A stretch of DNA of 64,000 nucleotides from Anaerolineae bacterium. Its GTDB lineage: Bacteria; Chloroflexota; Anaerolineae; Aggregatilineales; Phototrophicaceae. Of this stretch, positions 25,986 through 36,685 are shown in pieces (the stretch's first letter is position 1; each line of letters begins with the position of its first letter). The stretch lies in contig JAJEBY010000003.1 in the NCBI GenBank assembly GCA_022822305.1, positions 62,001 through 126,000 of the forward strand. Reading direction: 5' to 3'. A model generated the notes under the pieces. That model saw only the letters and a list, made by a program, of their open reading frames with translations. It had not been told where the DNA came from and did not search any database. A program made the translations under genes and the position numbers.

Positions 25986-27671
25986 ATGAATGCAGAAGAA
26001 CTAGGCAAGACCGAAGCGCTTGAAGATTCACCTTCGTCTGCCGAGTTACCGCCGTTGGAATCGCCTGGCGCGGAAACCGATGATGACGCCGCCGCGAATG
26101 ACGAGACGACATCGCTTGATATTCGCGAAAGCGCCTCGGATGCCGATAGCCTCGAGGCGGCGGAAGACAGGCGTCTCGAGAGCGCTGCCGACATCAGCGC
26201 TGCTGCTGATGCAGCCGCGCCCGCTGAAGCTGCTGACGAAGCGCCTGGCAATGCCGAAACTGAATCCGTCACCAGCGAAGCGTCAATCGCTCCGGAAGCG
26301 TCAATGGCAGAGACCGAAGCTTTACCGGCGGAGACTGCTGCTGCAGAATCTCTACCGTCCGAGACTGAAACAGAGCCAGAGGCGGAACCATCCGCGGACG
26401 AGTCGCCGGCCGATGTCGAAACCGCAGCGGTCGTCGCTGAAGCTGATGATGATGCCGGTGAGCCAGCCGCGGAGGTCGAGACACCCGAAGCGGCGCCAGA
26501 AAAACCGGACCCGCCCAAGTACCGCCGGGGTCAAGTCTTTAGCGGAGTCATCACCAAGACCGCGCCGACCGCCGTCTTCGTTGACCTGGGCGATGGCGAT
26601 GAAGGCGTCGTGCCCGGGCGCGAGCTGGAATTGATGACGCGCAAGATGCTCGAATCCCTGGTTCTCGGCGCCAATGTCGATGTCTATGTCGTCAATCCCC
26701 GCAACCATCGGGGCGAGATCGTCTTGTCGATCAATCACGCGCTTGAAGAACTGGATTGGCGCAAGGCCAAGAAGTACGCCAAGACTAAAGATGTATACGA
26801 GGCCTTGATCGGCGGCTATAACAAGGGCGGCTTGATCGTGCGCTTTGGTCGCTTGCGCGGCTTTGTGCCGCAAAGCCAATTGGCTGAAGAGCGGGCCCGC
26901 GGCATCACGGGCGAGACTCCGGAAGAGCGCTATGGACCTATGGTTAATCAACCCATCGGCGTCAAGGTCATGGAGGTCGATCGCGGGCGCAATCGCTTGA
27001 TCCTTTCCGAGCGCGCGGCAACTCGAGAAGTGCGTCAGCAACGCAAAAAAGCGCTGATCGAGGAACTCCGCGTCGGCGAGATTCGCAAAGGCATCGTGGC
27101 CAGCCTGGAGAATTTTGGCGCTTTTGTCGATATCGGCGGCGCTGAAGGACTGGTGCACTTGTCGGAACTGGCTTGGGAGCACGTCACCCATCCGCGGCAG
27201 GCCGTCAATATCGGCGACCATATAGAAGTCGAAGTCATCAGCATCAATCCCGACGCGGGACGGATTGGCTTGAGCCGGCGGCGCATCCTTAGCGATCCCT
27301 GGGACGAAGTGGCGACATCGCTTCGCCGCGGACAGTTGGTGCGCGGTCGCGTCACCAAGCTGACCAAGTTTGGCGCATTTGCGCGCCTGGTCGATAACGA
27401 TGCGGTTGAAGGGCTGATTCACATTTCTGAATTGGCGGGCGAGCGCGTCAGCCATCCCCGCGAAGTAGTCAAGCGTGGCGATGAACTGGTGCTGCGAATC
27501 GTCAAAATCGACATCAAGGATCGCAGACTTGGCTTGAGCCTGAAATCGGTCAATTCGACCGAATACCTCGACCTGGACTGGGAAATGGCGCTTCAGGATT
27601 CGGCGTCCATTCCACAAACGCCTCCAGCGAACGACGCCGGCGCCGAGGCAGAATCCCAGGCTGAGGAATGA
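25986..27671 (+). CDS. S1-domain RNA-binding protein (ribosomal protein S1-like), four S1 motifs
   Basis: 561 residues. The first 170 are Ala/Glu/Ser-rich, highly acidic and without predicted fold. Four S1 OB-fold motifs follow: RRGQVFSGVITKTAPTAVFV near 178, a more divergent one around YNKGGLIVRFGRLRGFVP, the classical VGEIRKGIVASLENFGAFVD near 362, and RGQLVRGRVTKLTKFGAFAR near 447; LVHLSEL and LIHISEL are typical strand ends. Such proteins bind single-stranded RNA and assist translation initiation. Four motifs with a long acidic leader differ from the six-motif E. coli S1. Own promoter at 25926-25953. It could be the rpsA gene of this organism. Confidence 0.88.
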   Translation: MNAEELGKTEALEDSPSSAELPPLESPGAETDDDAAANDETTSLDIRESASDADSLEAAEDRRLESAADISAAADAAAPAEAADEAPGNAETESVTSEASIAPEASMAETEALPAETAAAESLPSETETEPEAEPSADESPADVETAAVVAEADDDAGEPAAEVETPEAAPEKPDPPKYRRGQVFSGVITKTAPTAVFVDLGDGDEGVVPGRELELMTRKMLESLVLGANVDVYVVNPRNHRGEIVLSINHALEELDWRKAKKYAKTKDVYEALIGGYNKGGLIVRFGRLRGFVPQSQLAEERARGITGETPEERYGPMVNQPIGVKVMEVDRGRNRLILSERAATREVRQQRKKALIEELRVGEIRKGIVASLENFGAFVDIGGAEGLVHLSELAWEHVTHPRQAVNIGDHIEVEVISINPDAGRIGLSRRRILSDPWDEVATSLRRGQLVRGRVTKLTKFGAFARLVDNDAVEGLIHISELAGERVSHPREVVKRGDELVLRIVKIDIKDRRLGLSLKSVNSTEYLDLDWEMALQDSASIPQTPPANDAGAEAESQAEE

Positions 27672-28081
27672 CGGCGAGCGCCAAACGCGGGCTTTGCCGC
27701 GAGCCCCACTCAGTTTGAGGAGTGGTCTTGGCAGTCGTGCAAAATCTCGCATTTCCGTTGCTAAACTTGCGTATCTCGGTTAGCATATCCGCATCAGCTG
27801 CGGACACTCGCGACACTAGAAGCTTTACTAACGGAATATTCATCCGACTATACCAGAGGCGCAAAATCTCTTGGTATACTGCTGGGCACGTTGAAGACGT
27901 GGCTGTATCCGATTTGGCAAATGTTGGTCTGCAAGCCAACCAATATGCCTTCGATTGAATCGCAGGAGTGCGCATTTCGATACGCGTAATCGCCGCCGAA
28001 ACCAGTCGCCAGCCACAAAGGTTGGTTGCATTCCGCCCAAGCGCGCGCAAGCGCTCACTGCAAGGAATGGAGGGATGAGTT
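27672..28081 (+). promoter_or_regulatory. 410-base regulatory region before clpC copy 2
   Basis: No credible gene is seen in this gap. It contains a possible promoter TTGCTA (27758-27763), 17 bases, TAGCAT (27781-27786), itself flanked by the inverted repeat TGCTAA/TTAGCA. A second, extended -10 candidate TGGTATACT (27872-27880) is overlapped by the inverted repeat TATACCAGAG (27849-27858) / CTCTTGGTATA (27868-27878), which looks like an operator. A strong ribosome-binding site GGAGGG is at 28069-28074. Confidence 0.4.
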
Positions 28082-30580
28082 GTGCCAAATAAAATGGAAC
28101 GCTTTACGCAGCGAGCGCGGCGCGTATTGAGCTTGGCTCAAGACGAGGCCGAGCGCCTGGATCACCATCAGATCGGCACCGAGCACCTGCTGCTGGGATT
28201 GATGCGCGAAGAAGGCGGCGTAGCCGGCCGCGTGCTGCGCGATCTGGGGTTGGACCTGCGACGCGTTGAAGAACTGGTCACGCGACTGTCGACCTCCGAG
28301 GGCAATGCCAGCAGCGTTCAATTGGATCTGTCGCCCGGCACCAAGAAGGTGCTGGAGTTGGCCGTTGACGAAGCTCGCCGAATGGGCCACCACTATATCG
28401 GTACCGAGCATCTCTTGCTCGGGTTGGTGCGACAGCAGGAAGGCATCGCCTTGGATGTTTTGCGGCGGCTTGGTGTCAGCCCCGAGGAAGTGCGCCGTCA
28501 AACCAGCAAAGTCCTGCAAGAAAGCCCGGTCCAATCGGCGCAGAAAACACACGAACGCGGGCAAGGCAAGTCGCTCCGCAAGGATAATACGCCCCTGGTC
28601 GATCAACTGGCCACGGACTTGACCAGCCTGGCTGAAACAAGCAAGTTGGATCCGGTCGTCGGGCGCGAAATGGAAATCGAGCGCGTCATCCAGGTGCTGA
28701 GCCGCCGGCGCAAGAATAATCCGGCGCTGATTGGCGAGCCCGGCGTGGGCAAGACAGCCATCGTCGAAGGGTTGGCGCAGCGCATCGTCGAAGGCGATAC
28801 GCCCAAGCCCCTGCTTAACAAGCGCGTGCTGCAGCTGGATGTCGGGTCGCTGGTGGCGGGCACGATGTATCGCGGCCAGTTTGAGGAACGCCTCAAAAGG
28901 GTTATCGAAGAACTCAAGGCATCGGATACCATCCTCTTCATCGACGAAGTGCATATGCTTGTCGGTGCTGGTTCCGCCGGCAGCAGCGTTGATGCCGCCA
29001 ATATTTTGAAACCGGCTTTGGCGCGCGGCGAATTGCAATGTATCGGCGCCACCACCCTCGACGAATATCGCAAGCATATCGAAAGCGACGCCGCCCTCGA
29101 GCGCCGCTTCCAGCAAATTCAAGTCGCCGAACCCACCATCGAAGAGACGATCGAGATTCTGCAAGGCATCAAATATCCTTATCAAGATCATCATAATGTC
29201 GAAATCACTGATGACGCCATCGAGACCGCAGCCAACCTCTCCGCCCGCTATATCCCCGATCGTTTCCTGCCCGATAAAGCCATAGACTTGATCGACGAAG
29301 CCGCGGCGCGACTGCGCATGTACAAGAGTCCGGAAGCCGCCTCCGTCCGCCGCGTCATGGACGAGCTGGAAGAACTCAGCGACGAGATTGAGCTGGCGGA
29401 TGTCGCCGGTGAGCAGGAAGAAGCCACCACGCTCCGCCTGCGGCGCGAATCGCTTGATGCCACACTGAATGATATACGACTGAACTGGAATGAAGATACC
29501 GGGCAGCCGCGCCTGGTTGGCGAAGACATCTCCGAAGTGGCGGCGATGTGGACGGGTATCCCAGTCACGCGCATCGCCAACGAGGAGAGCGAGCGCCTCA
29601 TGGAGATGGAAGACAAGCTGCACGAACGCATCGTCGGGCAGCACGAAGCGATCGTTTCCATCAGCAAAGCCGTTCGCCGCGCCCGCGCCGGTCTCAAGGA
29701 TCCCCGTCGCCCGATCGGCTCCTTCATGTTCCTCGGCCCCACCGGCGTCGGCAAAACGGAACTGACCAAGGCGCTGGCGGAGTTTCTCTTCGGCAGCGAA
29801 GACGCGTTGATTCAACTGGATATGAGCGAGTTTATGGAGCGGCATTCGGTGGCGCGGCTGGTCGGCGCGCCCCCCGGTTATGTCGGCTATGAAGATGCCG
29901 GCCAACTGACGGAAGCCGTGCGCCGCCGCCCCTATAGCATCATCGTCTTCGACGAGGTGGAAAAGGCGCATCCCGAGGCTTTCAATATGCTGCTGCAGGT
30001 CATGGAAGAAGGCACGCTGACCGATGCCCGCGGCCGCCGCGTCGACTTCCGCAATGCCATGATCGTCATGACAAGCAACGTCGGCGCTGAGCTGATCAAG
30101 CCCAACTCCGGCCTCGGATTCAATACGCAGCTGGATTTGGAAAAGCTGGACGAAGAAGCTTATGAAGACATGAGCCGCAACGTGACCGATCAACTGCATC
30201 GCATGTTCCGGCCCGAATTCCTCAACCGCGTCGACGCCACCATCATCTTCCGCTCACTCACCCGGCGCGAGATCAAGCAGATTGTCGAACTCGAGCTTAA
30301 CAAGGTGCGCGAACGCCTGCTGGAGCACGCCATCACGCTCGATACCACCGATGGCGCTATCGAATGGCTGGCGGAAAACGGCTATAGCCCCGAATACGGC
30401 GCGCGGCCATTGCGCCGCCTGATTCAGAACGAGGTGGAAGATCGGCTTTCCGACGGCATCCTCTCGGGCGAATTCGGCCTGGCGAGTGTGGTGCGCGTCG
30501 ATGCCGATGACGATGGCGCGCTCATCATGCGCAGCGTCGAAGAAGACGAGGTGCTCGACGAGCTCGAGGCGCAAGTTTAG
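28082..30580 (+). CDS. clpC: ATP-dependent Clp protease ATP-binding subunit ClpC (copy 2)
   Basis: 832 residues. Canonical ClpC layout: [20 protein letters not shown] and [20 protein letters not shown] for the first N-repeat, a second N-repeat with [16 protein letters not shown], Walker A GEPGVGKT at 218-225, second Walker A GPTGVGKT at 552-559, and the ClpP-docking loop Leu678-Gly-Phe in NSGLGFNT. It unfolds proteins for ClpP. GTG 28082 is chosen as start because GGAGGG lies 7 bases before it; ATG 28094 is the alternative. It is the more typical of the two ClpC copies and has no extended acidic tail. Confidence 0.95.
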   Translation: MPNKMERFTQRARRVLSLAQDEAERLDHHQIGTEHLLLGLMREEGGVAGRVLRDLGLDLRRVEELVTRLSTSEGNASSVQLDLSPGTKKVLELAVDEARRMGHHYIGTEHLLLGLVRQQEGIALDVLRRLGVSPEEVRRQTSKVLQESPVQSAQKTHERGQGKSLRKDNTPLVDQLATDLTSLAETSKLDPVVGREMEIERVIQVLSRRRKNNPALIGEPGVGKTAIVEGLAQRIVEGDTPKPLLNKRVLQLDVGSLVAGTMYRGQFEERLKRVIEELKASDTILFIDEVHMLVGAGSAGSSVDAANILKPALARGELQCIGATTLDEYRKHIESDAALERRFQQIQVAEPTIEETIEILQGIKYPYQDHHNVEITDDAIETAANLSARYIPDRFLPDKAIDLIDEAAARLRMYKSPEAASVRRVMDELEELSDEIELADVAGEQEEATTLRLRRESLDATLNDIRLNWNEDTGQPRLVGEDISEVAAMWTGIPVTRIANEESERLMEMEDKLHERIVGQHEAIVSISKAVRRARAGLKDPRRPIGSFMFLGPTGVGKTELTKALAEFLFGSEDALIQLDMSEFMERHSVARLVGAPPGYVGYEDAGQLTEAVRRRPYSIIVFDEVEKAHPEAFNMLLQVMEEGTLTDARGRRVDFRNAMIVMTSNVGAELIKPNSGLGFNTQLDLEKLDEEAYEDMSRNVTDQLHRMFRPEFLNRVDATIIFRSLTRREIKQIVELELNKVRERLLEHAITLDTTDGAIEWLAENGYSPEYGARPLRRLIQNEVEDRLSDGILSGEFGLASVVRVDADDDGALIMRSVEEDEVLDELEAQV

Positions 30581-30606
30581 TTGCGCTCATCTTCCTCGAA
30601 ACCGAC

Positions 30607-32457
30607 ATGAGTACCCGAATTGACGGCAAATCGTCGTTAGCGAAGTTTCGGTTCAGGCTGCTATTCCTCATCTTTTGCCTGCTACCCGCCATACTTTTCG
30701 TCTTCCTGGGACAATTCAGCCGTCTGATTGTAGATGACTTTTGCGTCGTCCAAAATGCGATAGAACTCGGTCCCTGGCAATCCATGCGCGACGCTTACGA
30801 ATCCTGGACCGGCGCCTATTCAGGAATGTTCTTCAAAGGCGTACTCAACCAACTGGATACAGAAATGCCCAGAGCGGCGCCGGCGCCAATTGTCCTTTTG
30901 TGGGTGTCGGGCGGCTATCTATTGACGCGCCAAATCCTGGCATCGTATCCCATCGGCAAACCAGACCGTGCTGTGACTCTGGCTGTGGCAGCGCTCTGCG
31001 TCGGGGCGAGCATCAACGGGTTCTCCACGCCTCAGTCGTTCTACTGGGCGGCGGCAAGCATGCAATATGCGCTACCATTAGCCGCGCTTGCCTGGTATTT
31101 CGCCACGGTACTTTGGCTGATCAGGCAAGACAGTACCAACCTGCGCTGGCAGATAATCCTGTTATCGAGCATTTTGATCAGCTTTTTGTCCGCAGGAGCA
31201 GCAGAGTTGCACGCCGCGTTTCAGGCCACTCTTTTCACGCTCCTCATGCTATTGATTCTCATACTGTTACGGGGTTCAATTCGGCGTCGATCGACGATTG
31301 TTGTTGGCACAGGTTGGCTGGCAACACTTTTTGGTCTGCTGGTTCAGTTCATGTCGCCTGGCGTCGCTAATCGCGGATCTGGATACGGGCTCTGGATTGA
31401 GGATCCCCTGCGCGACGCGTTGCTGCTTGTCTCGCGTACAAATCATCATGTCGCCCTTCTCATTTCTGATTCAGACCTACTTGCGAGTTTTTTCCTGCTC
31501 TTGGCATTAGGGTTGTTAGTGACATTGTCGTGTCGCGGACTCAGCGTCAAAGTCGATATGCCTTTGCGCAATCTCCTCAATCGTGGGCCTCTAATGCTGG
31601 GATTGGCGCTGCAACTGATAGCAGTCCCGCTCTTGTGGATGCACATGAGCGACCATCCACGTTTCTTTGGCCGATTTAGCGCCAGTTTCATGGTACCGGT
31701 CACGCTCAACCTGCTGTTTATTGCAGGATTTGGTTTCGCGCTCTGGCAGAGACGGCGCATCATCGGAATGATGAAACGTAGAGGGACAAGCGTCGCGACA
31801 TTTGCCGTCGCAGTACTCGCGCTCCTAACGCTCCTGTTTCTCATGACACAGATACGCAGCATACATCAGCGCGCGCTGACCTATCTTGTATTGTGCATTC
31901 ACGGCTTGCTCGCCGTTCTGGCATGGCAGCTTGCGCCAGCGTTGCCGAAGCGAGACGCTATGCGTTGGGGTTCTTTTTTGGGCGCTGCCTACACGTTGAC
32001 GTTGGTCACAACCTACGCAATTGCAGCAGTAGGCGTGTCGCGGCACGGGGAGCCCATACTGCGCACGCTCACGTTTGCAGCCTGCTTGATTCCCTTGCTA
32101 GGCGTGGCTTGGGGAGTCTTCCTAGGGTTTCTTCTCCGAGCGCATGTCACGGCCCAGCCGAAGTCCGATACCGCGCTTCATCGGCTCCAGATCGCTTGCG
32201 CAATATGCGTATTGTTCATCAGCATAGGAATTACGTTGGGCCATGCGCGACTGATTCCTCAACTCCAGCGGTATGCTAGCGAGTGGGACGCGCGCCACCA
32301 ATTCATCCTCGAACAGCGCGACTCCGGCGTCCGCGAAGTGACCGTGCAGCCCCTGTCATTCAATTTGGCGAAATATGTACGAGCGGCACAAATTCATATG
32401 CACGATTGTCCCTGGCGATATTATGATGTGGACAAGATCGTACAAGCCGAGCGCTGA
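30607..32457 (+). CDS. Polytopic membrane protein, GT-C / DUF6056-like (paralogue A)
   Basis: 616 residues with a dozen or so hydrophobic segments. After the first helix comes LGQFSRLIVDDFCVVQNA, an extracytoplasmic Asp-Asp pair as in GT-C glycosyltransferases, then YESWTGAYSGMFFKGVLNQLD. The C-terminal loop has ERDSGVRE-like EQRDSGVREVTVQPLSFNLA and YYDVDKIV. The same landmarks occur in the proteins at 38304-40142 and 40149-41990, so the three are paralogues. DUF6056 is my best family guess. Presumed role is transfer of a lipid-linked sugar outside the membrane, unproven. It starts 27 bases after clpC. Confidence 0.7.
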   Translation: MSTRIDGKSSLAKFRFRLLFLIFCLLPAILFVFLGQFSRLIVDDFCVVQNAIELGPWQSMRDAYESWTGAYSGMFFKGVLNQLDTEMPRAAPAPIVLLWVSGGYLLTRQILASYPIGKPDRAVTLAVAALCVGASINGFSTPQSFYWAAASMQYALPLAALAWYFATVLWLIRQDSTNLRWQIILLSSILISFLSAGAAELHAAFQATLFTLLMLLILILLRGSIRRRSTIVVGTGWLATLFGLLVQFMSPGVANRGSGYGLWIEDPLRDALLLVSRTNHHVALLISDSDLLASFFLLLALGLLVTLSCRGLSVKVDMPLRNLLNRGPLMLGLALQLIAVPLLWMHMSDHPRFFGRFSASFMVPVTLNLLFIAGFGFALWQRRRIIGMMKRRGTSVATFAVAVLALLTLLFLMTQIRSIHQRALTYLVLCIHGLLAVLAWQLAPALPKRDAMRWGSFLGAAYTLTLVTTYAIAAVGVSRHGEPILRTLTFAACLIPLLGVAWGVFLGFLLRAHVTAQPKSDTALHRLQIACAICVLFISIGITLGHARLIPQLQRYASEWDARHQFILEQRDSGVREVTVQPLSFNLAKYVRAAQIHMHDCPWRYYDVDKIVQAER

Positions 32458-32486
32458 CCCCGGCGCGACTGAGGATAGAGGCAATT

Positions 32487-32753
32487 TCATCCGTCGCGTT
32501 TGAGGATTTCTTTGATGCAGGCCAGGTCATCCAGCGCCAGCGTCAGTAGTTCTTCCACTCGGATCACGCGCTTTTCAAGATTGTCCATGCGCCCGTCAAG
32601 ATTGCCCAAGCACTTGTTAAGTATCACAAGCTGCTTGGTGTTTACGGTCAGCTGCCGCATTATTTCCTGCAGACTCTCAATCATGGCGCTGGAAAACCGC
32701 TCGAAACGGCGGAAGCGCAATTCCGTTAGATCATCGAGTCTGTCTTGTTTCAT
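32487..32753 (-). CDS. Small coiled-coil protein
   Basis: About 88 residues from MKQDRLDDL; an upstream ATG at 32786 would add eleven residues but lacks a ribosome-binding site, whereas AAGG precedes 32753. The protein is almost wholly helical with heptad spacing (LVILNKCLGNLDGRMDNLEKR, VEELLTLALDDLACIKEIL). It resembles small coiled-coil or phage-tail-helper-like proteins but has no diagnostic motif. It lies convergent with the GT-C gene and downstream of the groEL terminator. Confidence 0.5.
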   Translation of the reverse strand: MKQDRLDDLTELRFRRFERFSSAMIESLQEIMRQLTVNTKQLVILNKCLGNLDGRMDNLEKRVIRVEELLTLALDDLACIKEILKRDG

Positions 32754-32814
32754 GTCATTCGCCTTGCCGTCGCCGCACACACTCATTAATTCAAAGCATT
32801 GAACAAACTTCGCA

Positions 32815-32850
32815 ACAAAAAAGAGGACTGCCTTGTGACAGTCCCCTTAA
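32815..32850 (-). terminator. Rho-independent terminator of groES-groEL
   Basis: On the minus strand GGGGACTGTC (32846-32837) pairs with GGCAGTCCTC (32832-32823) over ten base pairs including two wobbles, with a four-base loop and a run of Ts (32822-32817). Confidence 0.85.
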
Positions 32851-32880
32851 GGAGTTATTGCCGGTTGGCTGAGAGCCGAC

Positions 32881-34557
<1,677 letters not shown>

Positions 34558-34606
34558 TCAAATGCCTGAGTGATAGCGCGGATGCTGAAATTGACGCTCT
34601 GCTCGC

Positions 34607-34909
34607 CTAGACCTCGACGATACCCAAGATGTCAGATTCTTTCATGATGAGCATCTTGGTTCCATCGAGCTTGACTTCGGTACCGGCATACTTGGCGAAG
34701 AGTACGCGATCGCCTTGCTGCACGTCCATTGGGATGCGCTTGTCGCCATCCTCATCGTACTTGCCGGGGCCGGCCGCGCGCACCAAACCTTGCTGCGGCT
34801 TTTCCTTGGCAGTCTCTGGCAATACAAAGGCGCCGCCGGCGAAGGTCTCTTCGGATTCAACTGGCTCGACCAGAACGCGATCACCGAGCGGACGAATATT
34901 GATGGCCAT
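34607..34909 (-). CDS. groES: Co-chaperonin GroES (10 kDa)
   Basis: 100 residues starting [18 protein letters not shown]. The mobile loop ([20 protein letters not shown]) that binds GroEL and the roof loop region [10 protein letters not shown] are present, and the protein ends [15 protein letters not shown] 34909 is favoured over the TTG two codons upstream because AAAGGA is spaced correctly from it. First gene of the groES-groEL operon. Confidence 0.97.
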   Translation of the reverse strand: MAINIRPLGDRVLVEPVESEETFAGGAFVLPETAKEKPQQGLVRAAGPGKYDEDGDKRIPMDVQQGDRVLFAKYAGTEVKLDGTKMLIMKESDILGIVEV

Positions 34910-34969
34910 TTTCAAGTCCTTTCTGTAACTATCGATACGAGAGCAATTGGCGTGTTGACTCGCCTTAAG

Positions 34970-34996
34970 TTAGCACTCAGGTATTCAGAGTGCCAA
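34970..34996 (-). promoter_or_regulatory. CIRCE element (HrcA operator)
   Basis: TTAGCACTC, nine bases, GAGTGCCAA: the CIRCE inverted repeat with a single departure from consensus in the second arm. It lies just downstream of the predicted transcription start of groES, the usual place for HrcA repression under non-stress conditions. Confidence 0.95.
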
Positions 34997-35008
34997 CAAT
35001 CGTCCAAC

Positions 35009-35037
35009 AATTTAGCATGCGCCGGGCAAATAGTCAA
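35009..35037 (-). promoter_or_regulatory. Sigma70-type promoter of groES-groEL
   Basis: On the minus strand TTGACT (35037-35032) is followed by 17 bases and TAAATT (35014-35009). Transcription would begin near 35002, immediately before the CIRCE element. Confidence 0.8.
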
Positions 35038-35140
35038 CGTTTTTGGCAAGGAACAAGGCCGCCTGCCAAAAGTTTTACGGATTTCTTATGTTAGAGACGC
35101 GGCGTCGGCCAGAGGACAATTTGCCGACGAATGCGCGCGA

Positions 35141-36661
35141 TCAATCGCAGCTTGACAATTGAAAACGTTCGATGCGCACGCGCTCCACCAAGTCGTCGAT
35201 ATGGCAGCGTTGATAGCCGTTCATCAACGCATCCTGCCAAAGCAACAAGTATCGCGGCCACCTGGCGGTTTCGTACACCAGCCAGACGCGTTCGCGGCCG
35301 CCGAGCTGCTCCTGGATTGCAGCCGTGATTTCGGCGTCGTCCATATCTTGCAAGAAATAAGTATGTTCGATATCGACATCCACCTGGGTCTCGGCGAAGT
35401 AGTAATCGACGATGCCGCCATAGACGCCGGATTCGAAATCAAAGCTCAAGCCGCCGCTCCAGCCGGTTATGAGATCGCCTGGGCGCAGCTCCGCGCGCAA
35501 GTGTCGCTCGATCAAGTGAATGGGAATGGTATCGTAGGAGCGCACGAACAGCGCAGCGCCGACACGGCGTTGATACAGCCAGCCACTCGCCAGCCAAAAG
35601 AGCATGATAACAACGATCAACAGCTTCCAGCGCGCCAGCGACATAAGTCCCTTGACCATCAGCAGGATCAACAGCGGAAATACAATCACGGCATAGCGCG
35701 AGCGCGGCAGGTCGATGACGCCGGTGACGGCGTTGACGGCGACATAAAATGCCAGCGCCGTCAGCGTGATCGCCCACAGCGCGATGGCGAATCGATCGCG
35801 TTTCCAGGCCACATATGCCGCCAGAATGAATAGCACAAGAAACGCCACGCTGCCGTTGACGCCCAGGTAGAGCAAATGCTGCAGCAGTTGTGCGGCGCTT
35901 AGCGCCGTTATCGCTTCCGCCGCTCTACTTGTCGCAAAGTCCGTACCCTGAACGAGAATATCCAGCCAAGGGAGGAATGCCGCGCCCGCCAGAATGAAAG
36001 CGCACGTAATCGCAAACCACTTTCGATCCTTGGGCACAAGCAGCAGGTGATACAGGCCGATGCCCAATAGCGTCGCCAGGCTGAAGATATGCGTGTAAAG
36101 AAAAACCAGGCTGGCGAGGAACAAAAGCAACAATCGAGCCGAGTGAGCGCCTTGCCCGCGTATCGCGCGAAAATACAGCCACAGCAGCAGCAGCTCGGCG
36201 GCGACGAACATGGTGTACATGCGGATCGGCAGATACCAGATATTGTAGAAGGCCAGCCCGGCCAGCATGACCAGCGCCAGTAGTCCAGCTTCACTCGATA
36301 CAAAACTGCGACCGAGCCGATACACTAGCGCCAGACTGATTATGCCGAAGAAAAGCGTCGGCAGGCGCATGGCCAGCGGCGCCCAATCCAGTAGATTGCC
36401 CCAATAGAACAAGAGCAGGAAGTAGCCGGGCACGTGCTGCTGGCTCTTAATCACGAGCCGTTCCAGCACCAGGGCCGGATCGGGATAAGCATCGGCGTAT
36501 CCGGCGGTGGCCAGCGAGAACAGTCCGTCCACATAGATGGGATGGTCGTCCAGCAGCAGCGCGGCGGCCGCAAAGGCCAGGTATACAACCACTAGCGCAG
36601 ACAACCAGCTGTTAACGATGCGAATGTATCGCGCTTCGAATGCTGAAAGGGCGAGAATCAT
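35141..36661 (-). CDS. GT39-like (PMT/ArnT type) membrane glycosyltransferase, tandem copy 2
   Basis: 506 residues, polytopic. The first loop after helix one has LLLDDHPIYVDG, the acidic pair of GT-C enzymes, followed by LATAGYADAYPDP and QQHVPGYFLLLFYWGN; RLPTLFFGIISLALVYRLGR and YLPIRMYTMFVAAELL fit the PMT_2 family. The C-terminal third is a hydrophilic extracellular domain with aromatic and acidic residues (YVFYFAETQ-like VDYYFAETQVDVD) and ends in SSCD. Predicted to move a sugar from a polyprenyl-phosphate donor to a protein or lipid. It is a tandem duplicate of the gene at 36686-38212 and the last gene of the envelope operon. Confidence 0.8.
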   Translation of the reverse strand: MILALSAFEARYIRIVNSWLSALVVVYLAFAAAALLLDDHPIYVDGLFSLATAGYADAYPDPALVLERLVIKSQQHVPGYFLLLFYWGNLLDWAPLAMRLPTLFFGIISLALVYRLGRSFVSSEAGLLALVMLAGLAFYNIWYLPIRMYTMFVAAELLLLWLYFRAIRGQGAHSARLLLLFLASLVFLYTHIFSLATLLGIGLYHLLLVPKDRKWFAITCAFILAGAAFLPWLDILVQGTDFATSRAAEAITALSAAQLLQHLLYLGVNGSVAFLVLFILAAYVAWKRDRFAIALWAITLTALAFYVAVNAVTGVIDLPRSRYAVIVFPLLILLMVKGLMSLARWKLLIVVIMLFWLASGWLYQRRVGAALFVRSYDTIPIHLIERHLRAELRPGDLITGWSGGLSFDFESGVYGGIVDYYFAETQVDVDIEHTYFLQDMDDAEITAAIQEQLGGRERVWLVYETARWPRYLLLWQDALMNGYQRCHIDDLVERVRIERFQLSSCD

Positions 36662-36685
36662 GCTAGCGGTCCATCAATCGCAAGC

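Noticed and set aside
27722..27958. 78-codon frame before clpC copy 2
   Set aside because: No ribosome-binding site or conserved pattern, and it covers the inverted repeats and promoter candidates.
28055..30199. 714-codon open frame antisense to clpC copy 2
   Set aside because: Complement of a clearly conserved gene; no family features.
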